In this document: one piece after another, positions 48,936-57,830 of the stretch
Position numbering within the stretch: the stretch's first letter is position 1
How the letters are laid out: every line of letters begins with the position of its first letter
NCBI RefSeq assembly: GCF_014489075.1
Contig: NZ_JACTGR010000007.1
Span: 124,001 to 188,000 of the forward strand
Direction: 5' to 3'
Source: Sphingomonas sp. JC676
GTDB taxonomy: Bacteria; Pseudomonadota; Alphaproteobacteria; Sphingomonadales; Sphingomonadaceae
DNA: 64,000 bases
Notes under the pieces: model-generated
The model's input: only the letters and a program-made list of their open reading frames with translations
Databases searched by the model: none
Told to the model about the DNA's origin: nothing
Position numbers and translations under genes: made by a program

Positions 48936-50144
48936 ATGAAGCGTCATACCGGCCAGGACCCGAGCGTCACCCGCAACTGGAAGCCCGCCACCCAGGCGGT
49001 GCGCGGCGGCACGGCGAGGTCCGAATGGGGCGAGACGAGCGAGGCAATCTTCCTCACCTCGGGCTATGCGTATGACTGCGCCGCCGACGCCGCGGACCGC
49101 TTCGCCGGCGAGCAGGTCGGCATGACCTATTCGCGCCTCCAGAACCCGACGGTCGAGATGCTCGAGCATCGCATCGCCCTGCTCGAAGGCGCCGAAGCCT
49201 GTCGCACCATGGCGACGGGCATGGCGGCGATGACCGCCGCCTTGCTCTGCCAGCTCGAACAGGGCGACCATCTCGTCCAGGGCCGCGCCGCCTTCGGTTC
49301 GTGCCGCTGGCTCACCGATTCGCTGCTCCCCAAGTTCGGCATCACCACGACGATCGTCGATGCCCGCGATCCGCAGCAGTTCCAGGACGCGATCCGCCCG
49401 AACACCAAGCTGTTCTTCTTCGAGACCCCGGCCAATCCGACGATGGACGTCGTCGACCTGGAGGCCGTGTGCGGCATCGCCCGCAAGCACGGCATCAAGA
49501 CCGTGGTCGACAATGCCTTCGCCACCCCTGCGCTCCAGCGCCCGCTGGAGTTCGGTGCGGACATCGTCGCCTATTCGGCTACCAAGATGATGGACGGCCA
49601 GGGCCGCGTCCTCGCCGGCGCGGTGACGGGCACCGAGGATTTCATCACCAACACGCTGCTGCCCTTCACCCGCAACACCGGCCCTACGCTGTCGGCGTTC
49701 AATGCCTGGGTGGTGCTGAAGGGGCTGGAGACGCTCGATCTCCGCATCCGCCGCCAGAGCGAGAATGCGCTGAAGGTCGGCGCCTTCCTCGAACGCCGCG
49801 TGCCCAAGGTGAACTTCCCCGCACTGCCCAGCCATCCGCAGCACAATCTCTTCATGCGCCAGATGGAGGCGGCGGGCCCGATCTTCTCGTTCGAGGTCGG
49901 TGGCGGCCGCAAACAGGCGCACGGCTTGCTCGACGGACTCGGCCTTATCGACATCTCGAACAATATCGGCGATTCCCGTTCGCTGATGACGCATCCTTCC
50001 TCGACCACGCATTCGGGCGTGGCGGAAGAGAAGCGGCTGGAGATGGGCGTGACCGAAGGCATGCTGCGCCTCAATGTCGGCCTCGAGGATCCGGACGACG
50101 TGATCGCCGATCTCGATCAGGCGCTGGCGGGCGTCGGGCTGTGA
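48936..50144 (+). CDS. metZ: O-succinylhomoserine (or O-acetylhomoserine) sulfhydrylase
   Basis: A 402-residue PLP enzyme of the Cys/Met metabolism family that makes homocysteine in one step. It shows TYSRLQNPTVEMLEHRIALLEG, ACRTMATGMAAMTAALL, FFETPANPTMDVVD, the PLP Lys at about 217 in VAYSATKMMDGQGR, and LMTHPSSTTHSG near the C-terminus. The opening RNWKPATQAVRGGTARSEWGETSEAIF is that of MetZ. There is no strong ribosome-binding site; a small hairpin GGGCGCCGCGCCC is about 20 bases before the start. Followed by apaG with a GTGA overlap. Confidence 0.93.
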   Translation: MKRHTGQDPSVTRNWKPATQAVRGGTARSEWGETSEAIFLTSGYAYDCAADAADRFAGEQVGMTYSRLQNPTVEMLEHRIALLEGAEACRTMATGMAAMTAALLCQLEQGDHLVQGRAAFGSCRWLTDSLLPKFGITTTIVDARDPQQFQDAIRPNTKLFFFETPANPTMDVVDLEAVCGIARKHGIKTVVDNAFATPALQRPLEFGADIVAYSATKMMDGQGRVLAGAVTGTEDFITNTLLPFTRNTGPTLSAFNAWVVLKGLETLDLRIRRQSENALKVGAFLERRVPKVNFPALPSHPQHNLFMRQMEAAGPIFSFEVGGGRKQAHGLLDGLGLIDISNNIGDSRSLMTHPSSTTHSGVAEEKRLEMGVTEGMLRLNVGLEDPDDVIADLDQALAGVGL

Positions 50145-50539
50145 AAAGCCTGTTCACCGACGAGGCGGAGACGCGCGGCGTCATCGTCCGCGTGTCGGTG
50201 TCTTATCTGCCCGAACAGTCCGAACCCGCGCGCGGCCGCTGGTTCTGGGCCTATCATATCCGCATCGAGAATGAGGGGCCGTTCACCGTCCAGCTCCTTA
50301 CCCGCCACTGGATCATCACCGACGGCCGCGGCGCGCGCCATTCGGTCGAGGGCGAGGGCGTAGTCGGCGAGCAGCCGATGATCGAGCCCGGCGCCAGCTT
50401 CGACTACGTCTCGGGCTGCCCGCTCTCGACACCGACCGGGCACATGCAGGGCACTTATCACATGATCGGCGAGGACGGTTCGGCGTTCGATGTCGCCATT
50501 CCCAAATTCTCGCTGATCGCGCCGGCGGTGACCGGGTGA
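50141..50539 (+). CDS. apaG: ApaG domain protein
   Basis: A 132-residue beta-sandwich protein of the ApaG family, also called the Co2+/Mg2+ efflux protein. Landmarks are WFWAYHIRIENEGPFTVQLLTRHWIITD, VVGEQPMIEPGASFDYVSGCPLSTPTGHMQGTY and the final DVAIPKFSL. It begins with GTG at 50141, inside the stop of metZ, and its stop overlaps the LysR start in the same way. The molecular function is not well established. Confidence 0.93.
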   Translation: MKSLFTDEAETRGVIVRVSVSYLPEQSEPARGRWFWAYHIRIENEGPFTVQLLTRHWIITDGRGARHSVEGEGVVGEQPMIEPGASFDYVSGCPLSTPTGHMQGTYHMIGEDGSAFDVAIPKFSLIAPAVTG

Positions 50540-51327
50540 AGCGCACCCATCTCCCCCTGAACGGCCTGCGCGTACTCGATGCGGCGGCGCGGCACTTGTC
50601 GTTCACCCGCGCCGCGGACGAGCTGGCGGTCACCCCCGCCGCGGTTGGGCAGCAGATTCGCGCGCTGGAGGATACGCTGGGCGTCGTCCTGTTTCGCCGC
50701 ACCACCAAGGGCCTGGAGCTGACGCCGGAAGCCGAGGCCGGCCTTGTGGCGCTCCGCGCCGGCTTCCTCCAGTTCGAGGAATCGGTCCGCGCGATGCAGG
50801 CGGGCCAGACTTCCAAGTCGCTGACGATCGCCGCGCCGCGCGATCTCACCGCCAAGTGGCTGATGTCCAAGCTCGCCGAGATCGCCCGTGCCGATGGCGA
50901 GCTTCGCTTCATGCTGGTCCCCGCCGACGAGGCGATCGACTTCACCGAAGCCAATCTCGATCTCGCGATCCGCTGGGGCGAAGGCCCGGGCGAGCATGAG
51001 GGCGAGGCGCTGGAAAGCGACGGCATGGTCACCGTCGAGCGCCCCGGCGGCGGCATCGATACCAAGATCGCCTGGGAAGGCTGCCTCGCCGAGGACGCCG
51101 GCTCGTCGGTCCGCGTCGCCGATGCCGGCCTCGCGGTCGACGCCGCGGCCGAGGGGCTCGGCCAGGCCACCGTCCCCGAGCTGATCGCCCGCGCCGACAT
51201 CGCCTCGGGCCGCGTCGTCATGGTGGGCGAGGCGCGCTCGTCCCGGCTCGGCTATTGGCTGGTCGCCCCGCTGCCGCAATGGCGGCAGAAGAAGGTCAAG
51301 GCGCTGGTCGAGGCGCTGGGGACCTGA
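50536..51327 (+). CDS. LysR family transcriptional regulator (GcvA-like)
   Basis: A 263-residue protein. The N-terminal winged helix is LNGLRVLDAAARHLSFTRAADELAVTPAAVGQQIRALEDTLG, in the GcvA subgroup. The effector domain follows with AAPRDLTAKWLMSKLAEIAR and LDLAIRWGEG. The total length is about 35 residues below the family's usual 300, the effector domain being compact. It starts at GTG 50536, overlapping apaG, an unusual placement because most LysR genes are divergent from their targets; it may regulate its own operon or a distant one. Confidence 0.85.
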   Translation: MKRTHLPLNGLRVLDAAARHLSFTRAADELAVTPAAVGQQIRALEDTLGVVLFRRTTKGLELTPEAEAGLVALRAGFLQFEESVRAMQAGQTSKSLTIAAPRDLTAKWLMSKLAEIARADGELRFMLVPADEAIDFTEANLDLAIRWGEGPGEHEGEALESDGMVTVERPGGGIDTKIAWEGCLAEDAGSSVRVADAGLAVDAAAEGLGQATVPELIARADIASGRVVMVGEARSSRLGYWLVAPLPQWRQKKVKALVEALGT

Positions 51328-51336
51328 AGCGCGTCG

Positions 51337-52392
51337 TCACGGCGTATTGATCGTGATGTTCGTGTCCTTGCCGTTGCGCGTCGTGGACGAGATCGGCCCC
51401 GTCTTGCTGATCATATCGAACACTTTGGCCGGTGCAGGCAGCTTGTCGAACGACGGGTAGACAAGCGACGTCGCGAGATCGTTGAGCGTTACCGAATAGC
51501 CGGCCCGCTTTCCGTCCAGCGGGATTTCGGGGCTGACATCGATCGTGCGGCCCGCGTCCGCGATTGCGATGACATAGGCGTCTCCCGAAAGCGGCAGCGC
51601 ACGATAGGCGCCGAGCTGCCGTTCGCCGTTGCCTTCGCGGCAGAAGCTGACGGGTCCGCTCTTCGCGGCTTTCTCCTGGATCTCCGGGTCCTGGGCCATG
51701 TTCGCCATGATCGCGCCGAGCAGCGCCATCGACGTGTCGGGTTTCTTGGCCTTGGCCTTGTTCGCAAAGGCGAGCGGGCTGGCACAAGCTTCGATCGGCA
51801 CCGAAGCCGGAGCCTCGACCGAACCCGCCCTGGGCGTCGGCCAGCCGAGCCCAGCGATCGCCTCGCTGAGCTTGGCGTCGAGCGCTGCCGGATCGAGCGT
51901 CGGAGAGCTCAGCCGAAGTACGACCAGCCATTCTCCGAGCGGCAGAATCGCGGCACCCGTCGCGCTGAAGGGCGGCTTGCTGGGCTTGTAGACTCGCCGG
52001 AGCGCGCCCGCAGTGCTGGAATGCGGTGGAGCGAAGGCCAGGGTTGCCGCGGTCGGCGTGGGATCGCCCATCGCGTCGCTGCCGAAAATCTGGGTTTCGA
52101 CCCGATCGAACCAGACCGGGACGTTCATCAGCGCCGGGCGGAACAGGTATAGCGTGCCGCGCGTGTCGTCCTCGTCTCTGAACTGCACCACGACGTCCAG
52201 TTCCTGATTGCCGGTGTCGCCAATCCCGGTGCGCGCCATGCCTCCCAGCGCCTGCGGAACGATCAAGCCGGTAGCCGCATGCTGCCATTTCTTGCTCGCC
52301 GGCACTTCGATCGTGCGCATCTGCTGCGCCGCCGAGATGCCGGGCGTCATCAGCATAGCCGCAGCCACCGCAAGAATTGCGCTTCTCAACAT
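51337..52392 (-). CDS. Exported protein of unknown function
   Basis: A 351-residue protein with a signal peptide (MLRSAILAVAAAMLMTPGISAAQQ). The mature part begins with a beta-rich domain (IEVPASKKWQHAATGLIVPQALGG, LDVVVQFRDEDDTRGTLYLFRPA) and contains two cysteines (IEACASPLAF and VSFCREGNGER). No recognised domain; the pattern suggests a periplasmic beta protein. The start at 52392 has AAGGGGGAATTCC upstream. It is convergent with the LysR gene and divergent from the AIM24-family gene. Confidence 0.62.
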   Translation of the reverse strand: MLRSAILAVAAAMLMTPGISAAQQMRTIEVPASKKWQHAATGLIVPQALGGMARTGIGDTGNQELDVVVQFRDEDDTRGTLYLFRPALMNVPVWFDRVETQIFGSDAMGDPTPTAATLAFAPPHSSTAGALRRVYKPSKPPFSATGAAILPLGEWLVVLRLSSPTLDPAALDAKLSEAIAGLGWPTPRAGSVEAPASVPIEACASPLAFANKAKAKKPDTSMALLGAIMANMAQDPEIQEKAAKSGPVSFCREGNGERQLGAYRALPLSGDAYVIAIADAGRTIDVSPEIPLDGKRAGYSVTLNDLATSLVYPSFDKLPAPAKVFDMISKTGPISSTTRNGKDTNITINTP

Positions 52393-52591
52393 GGAATTCC
52401 CCCTTGTTATGATGTGACAATATCTCATTGATCCGGCTTGGCAAGCGAGGAGGAGCGAAAAGCGTTGTCCGGCGTGCGGTCGGGGTCGCGGAGATCGTCG
52501 ATATGATCTGTGCTCGTCCTGGCGCCTTTCCGCCTTCCAACGCCCCGGCACGCTCGGCTATCAGGCGGCTGCAACTTCGGGAGTGATGCCA

Positions 52592-53428
52592 ATGCCGCCG
52601 TCCAGTCCCTGGTCCCATCACCGCCAGTCGGGCGTTGCCGACGACATCGATTTCGAGATCAAGGGGCAGGAGCTCCAGTTCGTCGAGATCGAGCTTGATC
52701 CCGGCGAGAGCGCCGTCGCGGAAGCGGGCGCTTTGGTCTGGAAGGACGCCAGCATCGGCATGACCACCGTGTTCGGCGACGGCAGCGGCGGCCAGGGTGA
52801 CGGCTTCATGGGCAAGCTGCTCGGCGCCGGCAAAAGGCTGGTGACCGGCGAGAGCCTGTTCACCACCGTCTTCACCCATAATGGCTCGGGCAAGGCGCGC
52901 GTCGCCTTCGCCTCGCCTACGCCCGGATCGATCCTGCCGCTGCGCCTCGCCGATTATGGCGGCACTTTGATCTGCCAGAAGGATTCGTTCCTAGCGGCGG
53001 CCAAGGGCGTGTCGATCGGCATCCAGTTCCAGCGCCGGATGATGACCGGCCTGTTCGGCGGCGAGGGCTTCATCATGCAGAAGCTCCAGGGCGATGGCTG
53101 GGTGTTCGTCCAGATGGGCGGCACCGTGGTCGAGCGCGAGCTGGCGCCGGGCCAGGAGCTCCACGTCGATACCGGCTGCCTTGCGGCCTATACGCCCGGC
53201 GTCGAGTTTGACCTGGTCGCGGCGGGCGGAGTGCGCAGCGTGATCTTCGGCGGCGAGGGGTTGTTCTTCGCGCGGCTCACCGGGCCCGGCAAGGTCTGGA
53301 TCCAGTCGCTGCCCTTTTCGCGGCTCGCCGGGCGGATGCTCGCGGCGGCGGGCGGCTATGGCGGCCAGAATCGCGGCGAAGGCAGCGTATTGGGAGGCTT
53401 GGGGGATTTCATCGGTGGCAACCGCTGA
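52592..53428 (+). CDS. TIGR00266/AIM24 family protein
   Basis: A 278-residue protein with the repeating beta structure of AIM24/TIGR00266: LQFVEIELDPGESAVAEAGALVWKDASIGM, GESLFTTVFTHNG, ARVAFASPTPGSILPLRL and a Gly-rich C-terminus. Function is unknown in bacteria; the mitochondrial AIM24 affects inner-membrane organisation. Three starts are close together; ATG at 52592 has the best spacing from GGGAG. It overlaps the next gene by 14 bases. Confidence 0.82.
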   Translation: MPPSSPWSHHRQSGVADDIDFEIKGQELQFVEIELDPGESAVAEAGALVWKDASIGMTTVFGDGSGGQGDGFMGKLLGAGKRLVTGESLFTTVFTHNGSGKARVAFASPTPGSILPLRLADYGGTLICQKDSFLAAAKGVSIGIQFQRRMMTGLFGGEGFIMQKLQGDGWVFVQMGGTVVERELAPGQELHVDTGCLAAYTPGVEFDLVAAGGVRSVIFGGEGLFFARLTGPGKVWIQSLPFSRLAGRMLAAAGGYGGQNRGEGSVLGGLGDFIGGNR

Positions 53429-53981
53429 GGCCCCGAGGGGCGCGGCGCGCGGCACGCCGGTATTGGAGACCGAGCGCCTCCGCTTGCGTCCGCGCGAGGT
53501 AGACGATGCCGAGGCGATGTTTCCCGCCTATTCGGACGCCGAGCTGATGATCTGGTGGTCGAGCGCGCCGCACGGCTCGGTCGAGGAAACGCGCGCCGAT
53601 TTCGCCCGCCTTGGCGGTGACTGGCGCGCCTGGGCGATCACGCGCAAGGGTGACGACACCGCGCTGGGCTTCGTCGCGACCGGGGAGAAGCGCCAGGGCA
53701 ACGTTACCGAGATCGGCTATATGCTCTCCCGCGAGCATTGGGGGACCGGCATCGCGGCGGAAGCCGTGGCGGCAGTGATCGACCAGATCTTTGCCGAGGG
53801 TCAACGCCGCGTCTTCGCCGATACCGATCCGGAGAACGTCCAGTCACGCGGGCTGCTCGAGCGGCTGGGGTTCAAGCTGGAAGGGCATCTGCGCGCCGAA
53901 TGGGAAACGCATATCGGCGTGCGCGACACCACGCTCTACGGGCTGCTGCGTGAGGATTGGCAATGGCCCCGCCGAACCTGA
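53415..53981 (+). CDS. GNAT family N-acetyltransferase (RimJ/RimL-like)
   Basis: A 188-residue acetyltransferase. The RimJ/RimL pattern is clear: VLETERLRLRPREVDDAEAMF at the N-terminus, ALGFVATGEKRQGNVTEIGYMLSREHWGTGIAAEAVAAVIDQIF with the acetyl-CoA loop (the Q/RxxGxG/A region is W-G-T-G-I-A) and ADTDPENVQSRGLLERLGFKLEG. It probably acetylates an amino group of a protein or small molecule. GTG at 53415 gives a 14-base overlap with the upstream gene. Confidence 0.85.
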   Translation: MATAEAPRGAARGTPVLETERLRLRPREVDDAEAMFPAYSDAELMIWWSSAPHGSVEETRADFARLGGDWRAWAITRKGDDTALGFVATGEKRQGNVTEIGYMLSREHWGTGIAAEAVAAVIDQIFAEGQRRVFADTDPENVQSRGLLERLGFKLEGHLRAEWETHIGVRDTTLYGLLREDWQWPRRT

Positions 53982-54220
53982 AGGACCCGGCCGAGCGCGC
54001 CGCCTATCGCCGCGAGCTGGCCGGGGTGGCGCGCGGCATAAGGCTGTCGGGCATCGGCCTCGCCGCTTTGGGCGCGGTGCTGGTGGCGCTTCATCGTCGC
54101 GGGATGCTGGACATGCCGATGTGGCTGGCGGCGTCCGTGCTCGGGGCCGGTATCATGCTGATGATCACCGGCATCGCCGCCCGCACCCGTTATCACGCGC
54201 TCCGGATGCGCGAGCGGTAG
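53963..54220 (+). CDS. Small membrane protein of unknown function
   Basis: An 85-residue protein with two hydrophobic helices (SGIGLAALGAVLVALH and WLAASVLGAGIMLMITGIAAR) separated by a short loop and preceded by a charged N-terminus (KDPAERAAYRRELA). It overlaps the GNAT gene by 19 bases and uses a GAGG ribosome-binding site inside it. No family recognised. It ends just before a REP-type repeat. Confidence 0.65.
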   Translation: MAPPNLKDPAERAAYRRELAGVARGIRLSGIGLAALGAVLVALHRRGMLDMPMWLAASVLGAGIMLMITGIAARTRYHALRMRER

Positions 54221-54245
54221 AAAGCCTCCGGGCCTTGCTTCCTCC

Positions 54246-54351
54246 GTCACCCGGCCTTGTGCCGGGGTCCGCCGTGCCGGACGCGAGCCGTTCTAGGCTC
54301 TTACGTCTCGCCCAGACGCTCGGTGGACCCCGGCACAAGGCCGGGGTGACG
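54246..54351. repeat. REP-type inverted repeat pair, family C
   Basis: Two copies of a palindromic unit in opposite orientation: GTCACCCGGCCTTGTGCCGGGGTCC (from 54246) and GGACCCCGGCACAAGGCCGGGGTGAC (54325-54350). Each can fold alone, and together they form a long stem with a central 55-base spacer. The unit CCGGCCTTGTGCCGGGGTCC is a common alphaproteobacterial REP-like sequence. It lies between convergent genes. Confidence 0.8.
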
Positions 54352-54365
54352 AAGAGAAAGCGTCC

Positions 54366-55694
54366 CTAGGGCGCCGGCGCCGCCAGTTCCGCCGCCTTAC
54401 CGATCAGCCCGGCGAAGCGGCCTTCCTCCACCGCCCGCTCGGTGTCGTTCCAGCTCCCGGTCAGCACATACCAGTCGCCGCTCTTCGCCTGGAGCAGCAA
54501 AGTCATATTGATCACGCCCGGCTCCGATCCACCCTTGTAGCCGACAAACTGCCACTTCTCCTTGGCCGATGGCGGGACACCGGCATTCTTGGAGAGCACT
54601 GCGCGGGCATCGGCGCCCTTCGGCCCTTCGGTGTTGCGGCGGATCCAGTCCATCACCCGCACCAGGTCGGCCGGAGTCTCGAACCATTCGAGCGTGTCGA
54701 TCATCACCGGCTTGCCGTCCCGGAACAGCATCGGATCGACGGTAAAGATCGAAGCCGAAGCGACTTCGCCGTCCAGCATCTTGCGGCGCCCCGCCTCGTC
54801 GAGCGCGAGATAGCGCTTCCCCAGCGCGCCCTTCTCGATGCCCTTCAGCTTGAAAATTTCGAGCGCGCCCATGAAGGGCCGGTTGCGCGCCGCGTCCCTG
54901 ATCCCGAGCACCGGCAGCATCGCCTCCACCTTCTCGCGGCCCAGCGTCTTCAGCAGGATGTCAGTCGCGCTGTTGTCGCTGATCGAGATCATCTGGGTGG
55001 CGAGCTCGCGCAGGCTGACCTGGGTCCCCTTGGGCTTCAGGTTGTAGCCGCCGCCGGGCAGCGGCGATCCGTCGAGCGTGACGAGGTCGTCCCATTTGCG
55101 CGTGCCCGCATTGGTCTCGCGGATCAGTTCGGCAAGGATGACGAGCTTGAACGCCGATCCGATCGCGAAGGCCCGGTCGGCATTGTGCTGGATCAGCAGC
55201 TGCGGCGCACCGCTGCCGAGCCTGGCCAGAGCGAAGCCCGATGCGCCGTGCAGGCCCTTCATCGCGGCGGTCACCTCGTCGAGCGACTTTTCGCGCGCGC
55301 TGATCCCCTTAATCAGCAGCCCGACCACCTGATGCGGCTCGTTCGGGTCGACGACGATCAGGATCGATGCGATCGCGTCGCGAAAGGATAGCGTGGCGGT
55401 GCCCGAATAGGGCGTGTCGAGCTGGATGCCCTCGACACCGACCACCGGCCCGTTGGCGGCGGTCAGCTGGGCGTTGATCGCCTCGAACTGCGCCTTGGGC
55501 ACCTGGGCCTGGAAGCTGGGCGAGAAGAAGCTCTCATAGCTGCCGGTGCCGGCAAGGATGGTCACAAGCTCCTTGAGCCGCGCCTTCAGCGCCGGCGCCG
55601 CCTCGACCACCGCCGCGGCAGGAGCCGGCGCGGTCTGCGCCGAAGCGGGCAGAGCGAGCACGAGGGAGGAAAGGCACAGCAAGAGGGTGCGCAT
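54366..55694 (-). CDS. Exported class A beta-lactamase-like serine hydrolase with N-terminal domain
   Basis: A 442-residue protein with a signal peptide (MRTLLLCLSSLVLALPASAQ), a separate N-terminal domain of about 110 residues resembling DUF3887/NTF2-like folds, and a C-terminal beta-lactamase/transpeptidase-like domain. The catalytic Ser180-x-x-Lys183 lies in FAIGSAFKLVIL, the SDN motif (239-241) in ISISDNSATDILL and KGG replaces KTG in GYKGGSEPGV. It may be a beta-lactamase-like or peptidoglycan-acting hydrolase; drug resistance is not implied by the sequence alone. It lies downstream of parE, same strand. Confidence 0.8.
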   Translation of the reverse strand: MRTLLLCLSSLVLALPASAQTAPAPAAAVVEAAPALKARLKELVTILAGTGSYESFFSPSFQAQVPKAQFEAINAQLTAANGPVVGVEGIQLDTPYSGTATLSFRDAIASILIVVDPNEPHQVVGLLIKGISAREKSLDEVTAAMKGLHGASGFALARLGSGAPQLLIQHNADRAFAIGSAFKLVILAELIRETNAGTRKWDDLVTLDGSPLPGGGYNLKPKGTQVSLRELATQMISISDNSATDILLKTLGREKVEAMLPVLGIRDAARNRPFMGALEIFKLKGIEKGALGKRYLALDEAGRRKMLDGEVASASIFTVDPMLFRDGKPVMIDTLEWFETPADLVRVMDWIRRNTEGPKGADARAVLSKNAGVPPSAKEKWQFVGYKGGSEPGVINMTLLLQAKSGDWYVLTGSWNDTERAVEEGRFAGLIGKAAELAAPAP

Positions 55695-55790
55695 CGGAAA
55701 CCTCGTCCAAAGGTGCGGTTTGTTATCGACTAGTATGGCCCTACGCCGCCGGAGCAAAGCTATCGCGTCGTATCCTGCTCGCACAACGGC

Positions 55791-57773
55791 TCAGGCGTCG
55801 ATCACTTCCTCGTCGAGCCGCGCCGCATTCTCCTGGATGAAGGCGAAGCGGTGCGCCGGGTTGTTGCCCATCAGCCGGTCGACCAGGTCCTTTACCCCCG
55901 CACGCTCCTCATATTCCTGCGGCAGCGTGATGCGCAGCATGCCGCGTGTCTTGGGGTCCATCGTCGTTTCCTTGAGCTGGTTGGGGTTCATTTCCCCCAG
56001 GCCCTTGAAACGGCTGACCTCGACCTTCTTGCCTTTGAATTCGTTCGCCTCGATCTCGATGCGGTGCGCATCGTCGCGCGCGTAGAGGCTCTTGGCACCT
56101 ACCGTCAGGCGATAGAGAGGTGGCTGGGCCAGATAGACATGCCCGTTGCGGACGATGTCGGCCATCTCCTGGAAGAAGAAGGTCATCAGCAAGGTCGCGA
56201 TATGCGCGCCGTCGACATCGGCGTCGGTCATGATGACGATGCGCTCGTAGCGCAGGTTCGCCGCGTCGCAGTCCTTCCGCGTCCCGCAGCCCAGCGCCTG
56301 GATCAGGTCGGCGATTTCCTGGTTGGCCAGGATCTTGGCGCTGGTCGCGCTGGCGACGTTCAGGATCTTGCCGCGGATCGGCAGGATCGCCTGGGTCTTG
56401 CGGTCGCGCGCCTGCTTGGCCGAGCCGCCGGCCGAATCACCCTCGACGATGAACAATTCGGTGCCCTTAGGATCGTCCGACGAGCAATCGGTGAGCTTGC
56501 CCGGCAGGCGGAGCTTGCGCGCCGAGGTCGCGGTCTTGCGCTTCACCTCGCGCTCGGCCTTGCGCTTCAGCCGCTCGTCCATCCGCTCAAGCACATAGCC
56601 GAGCAGCGCCTTTCCGCGGTCCATATGGTCCGAGAGGAAATGGTCGAAATGGTCGCGCACGGCGCGCTCGACCATGGCGGTGGCCTCGGGCGAGGTGAGC
56701 CGGTCCTTGGTCTGGCTCTGGAATTGCGGATCGCGGATGAAGACCGAGAGCATCAGCTCCGATCCGGTCATCAGATCGTCCGCGGTGATGTCCTTGGCCT
56801 TTTTCTGGCCGACCAGTTCGCCGAACGCGCGGATGCCGCGGGTGAGGGCGTTGCGCAGGCCGGCCTCGTGCGTGCCGCCGTCGGGCGTCGGGATGGTGTT
56901 GCAATACCAGCTGTACGAGCCGTCGCTCCACAGCGGCCAGGCGACCGCCCATTCGACGCGGCCCTGGGCCTCGCCCGGGAAATCCTGGCTGCCCGAGAAG
57001 AAATCGGCGGTGGCGCATTCGCGCCCGGCAATCTGTTCCTTCAGATGATCGGCGAGGCCGCCAGGGAACTGGAACACCGCTTCGGGCGGGGTCTCGTCGG
57101 TGAGGAGCGACGGGTCGCACCTCCAGCGGATTTCGACGCCCGCAAACAGATAGGCCTTGGAGCGCGCCAGCTTGTAGAGCCGCGCCGGCTTGAAGTGCAT
57201 CTCGGGCCCGAAGATCTCGGGGTCCGGCGTGAACGCAACCGAGGTGCCGCGCCGGTTCGGCGTGCCGCCGAGGTGCTCGAGCGGACCCAAGGTCTGCCCC
57301 TGGCTGAAGCGCTGGCGGTAGAGCTGGCGGTCGCGCGCGACCTCGATCACGGTATCGACCGAAAGCGCGTTGACCACGCTTACGCCCACGCCGTGCAGGC
57401 CGCCCGACGTGGCATAGGCCTTGCCGTCGAACTTGCCGCCCGAATGGAGCATCGACAGGATCACTTCGAGCGCCGACTTGTCGGGGAATTTGGGGTGCGG
57501 ATCGACCGGCATGCCGCGGCCGTTGTCGACGATCGTCAGCCGGTTGCCGGGCTCCAGCGTGACTTCGATGCGCGTGGCGTGCCCCGCCACCGCCTCGTCC
57601 ATCGCATTGTCGAGGACTTCGGCGGCGAGGTGATGCAGCGCGCGCTCGTCGGTGCCGCCGATATACATGCCCGGACGCCGCCGGACAGGCTCCAGGCCCT
57701 CAAGCACTTCGATCGACGAGGCATCGTAGGTGCCGGCGGGTACGCCCGGCGCAGCAAACAGGTCTTCGGACAT
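55791..57773 (-). CDS. parE: DNA topoisomerase IV subunit B
   Basis: A 660-residue type IIA topoisomerase ATPase subunit. The GHKL ATPase has EVLDNAMDEAVAG, IVDNGRGMPVDPH and GGLHGVGVSVVNALS; the TOPRIM domain has LFIVEGDSAGGSAKQARDR, PIRGKILNVASA and IVIMTDADVDGAHIATLL, with the catalytic Glu and DxD residues. It decatenates chromosomes with ParC (not in this window). The start at 57773 begins MSEDLFAAP. The ParE type is preferred to GyrB because of length and the 'IRGKILNV' region, which fits ParE of this group. Confidence 0.93.
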   Translation of the reverse strand: MSEDLFAAPGVPAGTYDASSIEVLEGLEPVRRRPGMYIGGTDERALHHLAAEVLDNAMDEAVAGHATRIEVTLEPGNRLTIVDNGRGMPVDPHPKFPDKSALEVILSMLHSGGKFDGKAYATSGGLHGVGVSVVNALSVDTVIEVARDRQLYRQRFSQGQTLGPLEHLGGTPNRRGTSVAFTPDPEIFGPEMHFKPARLYKLARSKAYLFAGVEIRWRCDPSLLTDETPPEAVFQFPGGLADHLKEQIAGRECATADFFSGSQDFPGEAQGRVEWAVAWPLWSDGSYSWYCNTIPTPDGGTHEAGLRNALTRGIRAFGELVGQKKAKDITADDLMTGSELMLSVFIRDPQFQSQTKDRLTSPEATAMVERAVRDHFDHFLSDHMDRGKALLGYVLERMDERLKRKAEREVKRKTATSARKLRLPGKLTDCSSDDPKGTELFIVEGDSAGGSAKQARDRKTQAILPIRGKILNVASATSAKILANQEIADLIQALGCGTRKDCDAANLRYERIVIMTDADVDGAHIATLLMTFFFQEMADIVRNGHVYLAQPPLYRLTVGAKSLYARDDAHRIEIEANEFKGKKVEVSRFKGLGEMNPNQLKETTMDPKTRGMLRITLPQEYEERAGVKDLVDRLMGNNPAHRFAFIQENAARLDEEVIDA

Positions 57774-57830
57774 CGCCAAGCTATAGGGTCGGGCCAGTCG
57801 GGCGCGCAAGGCTGGCCCGGACGTTCGCGA

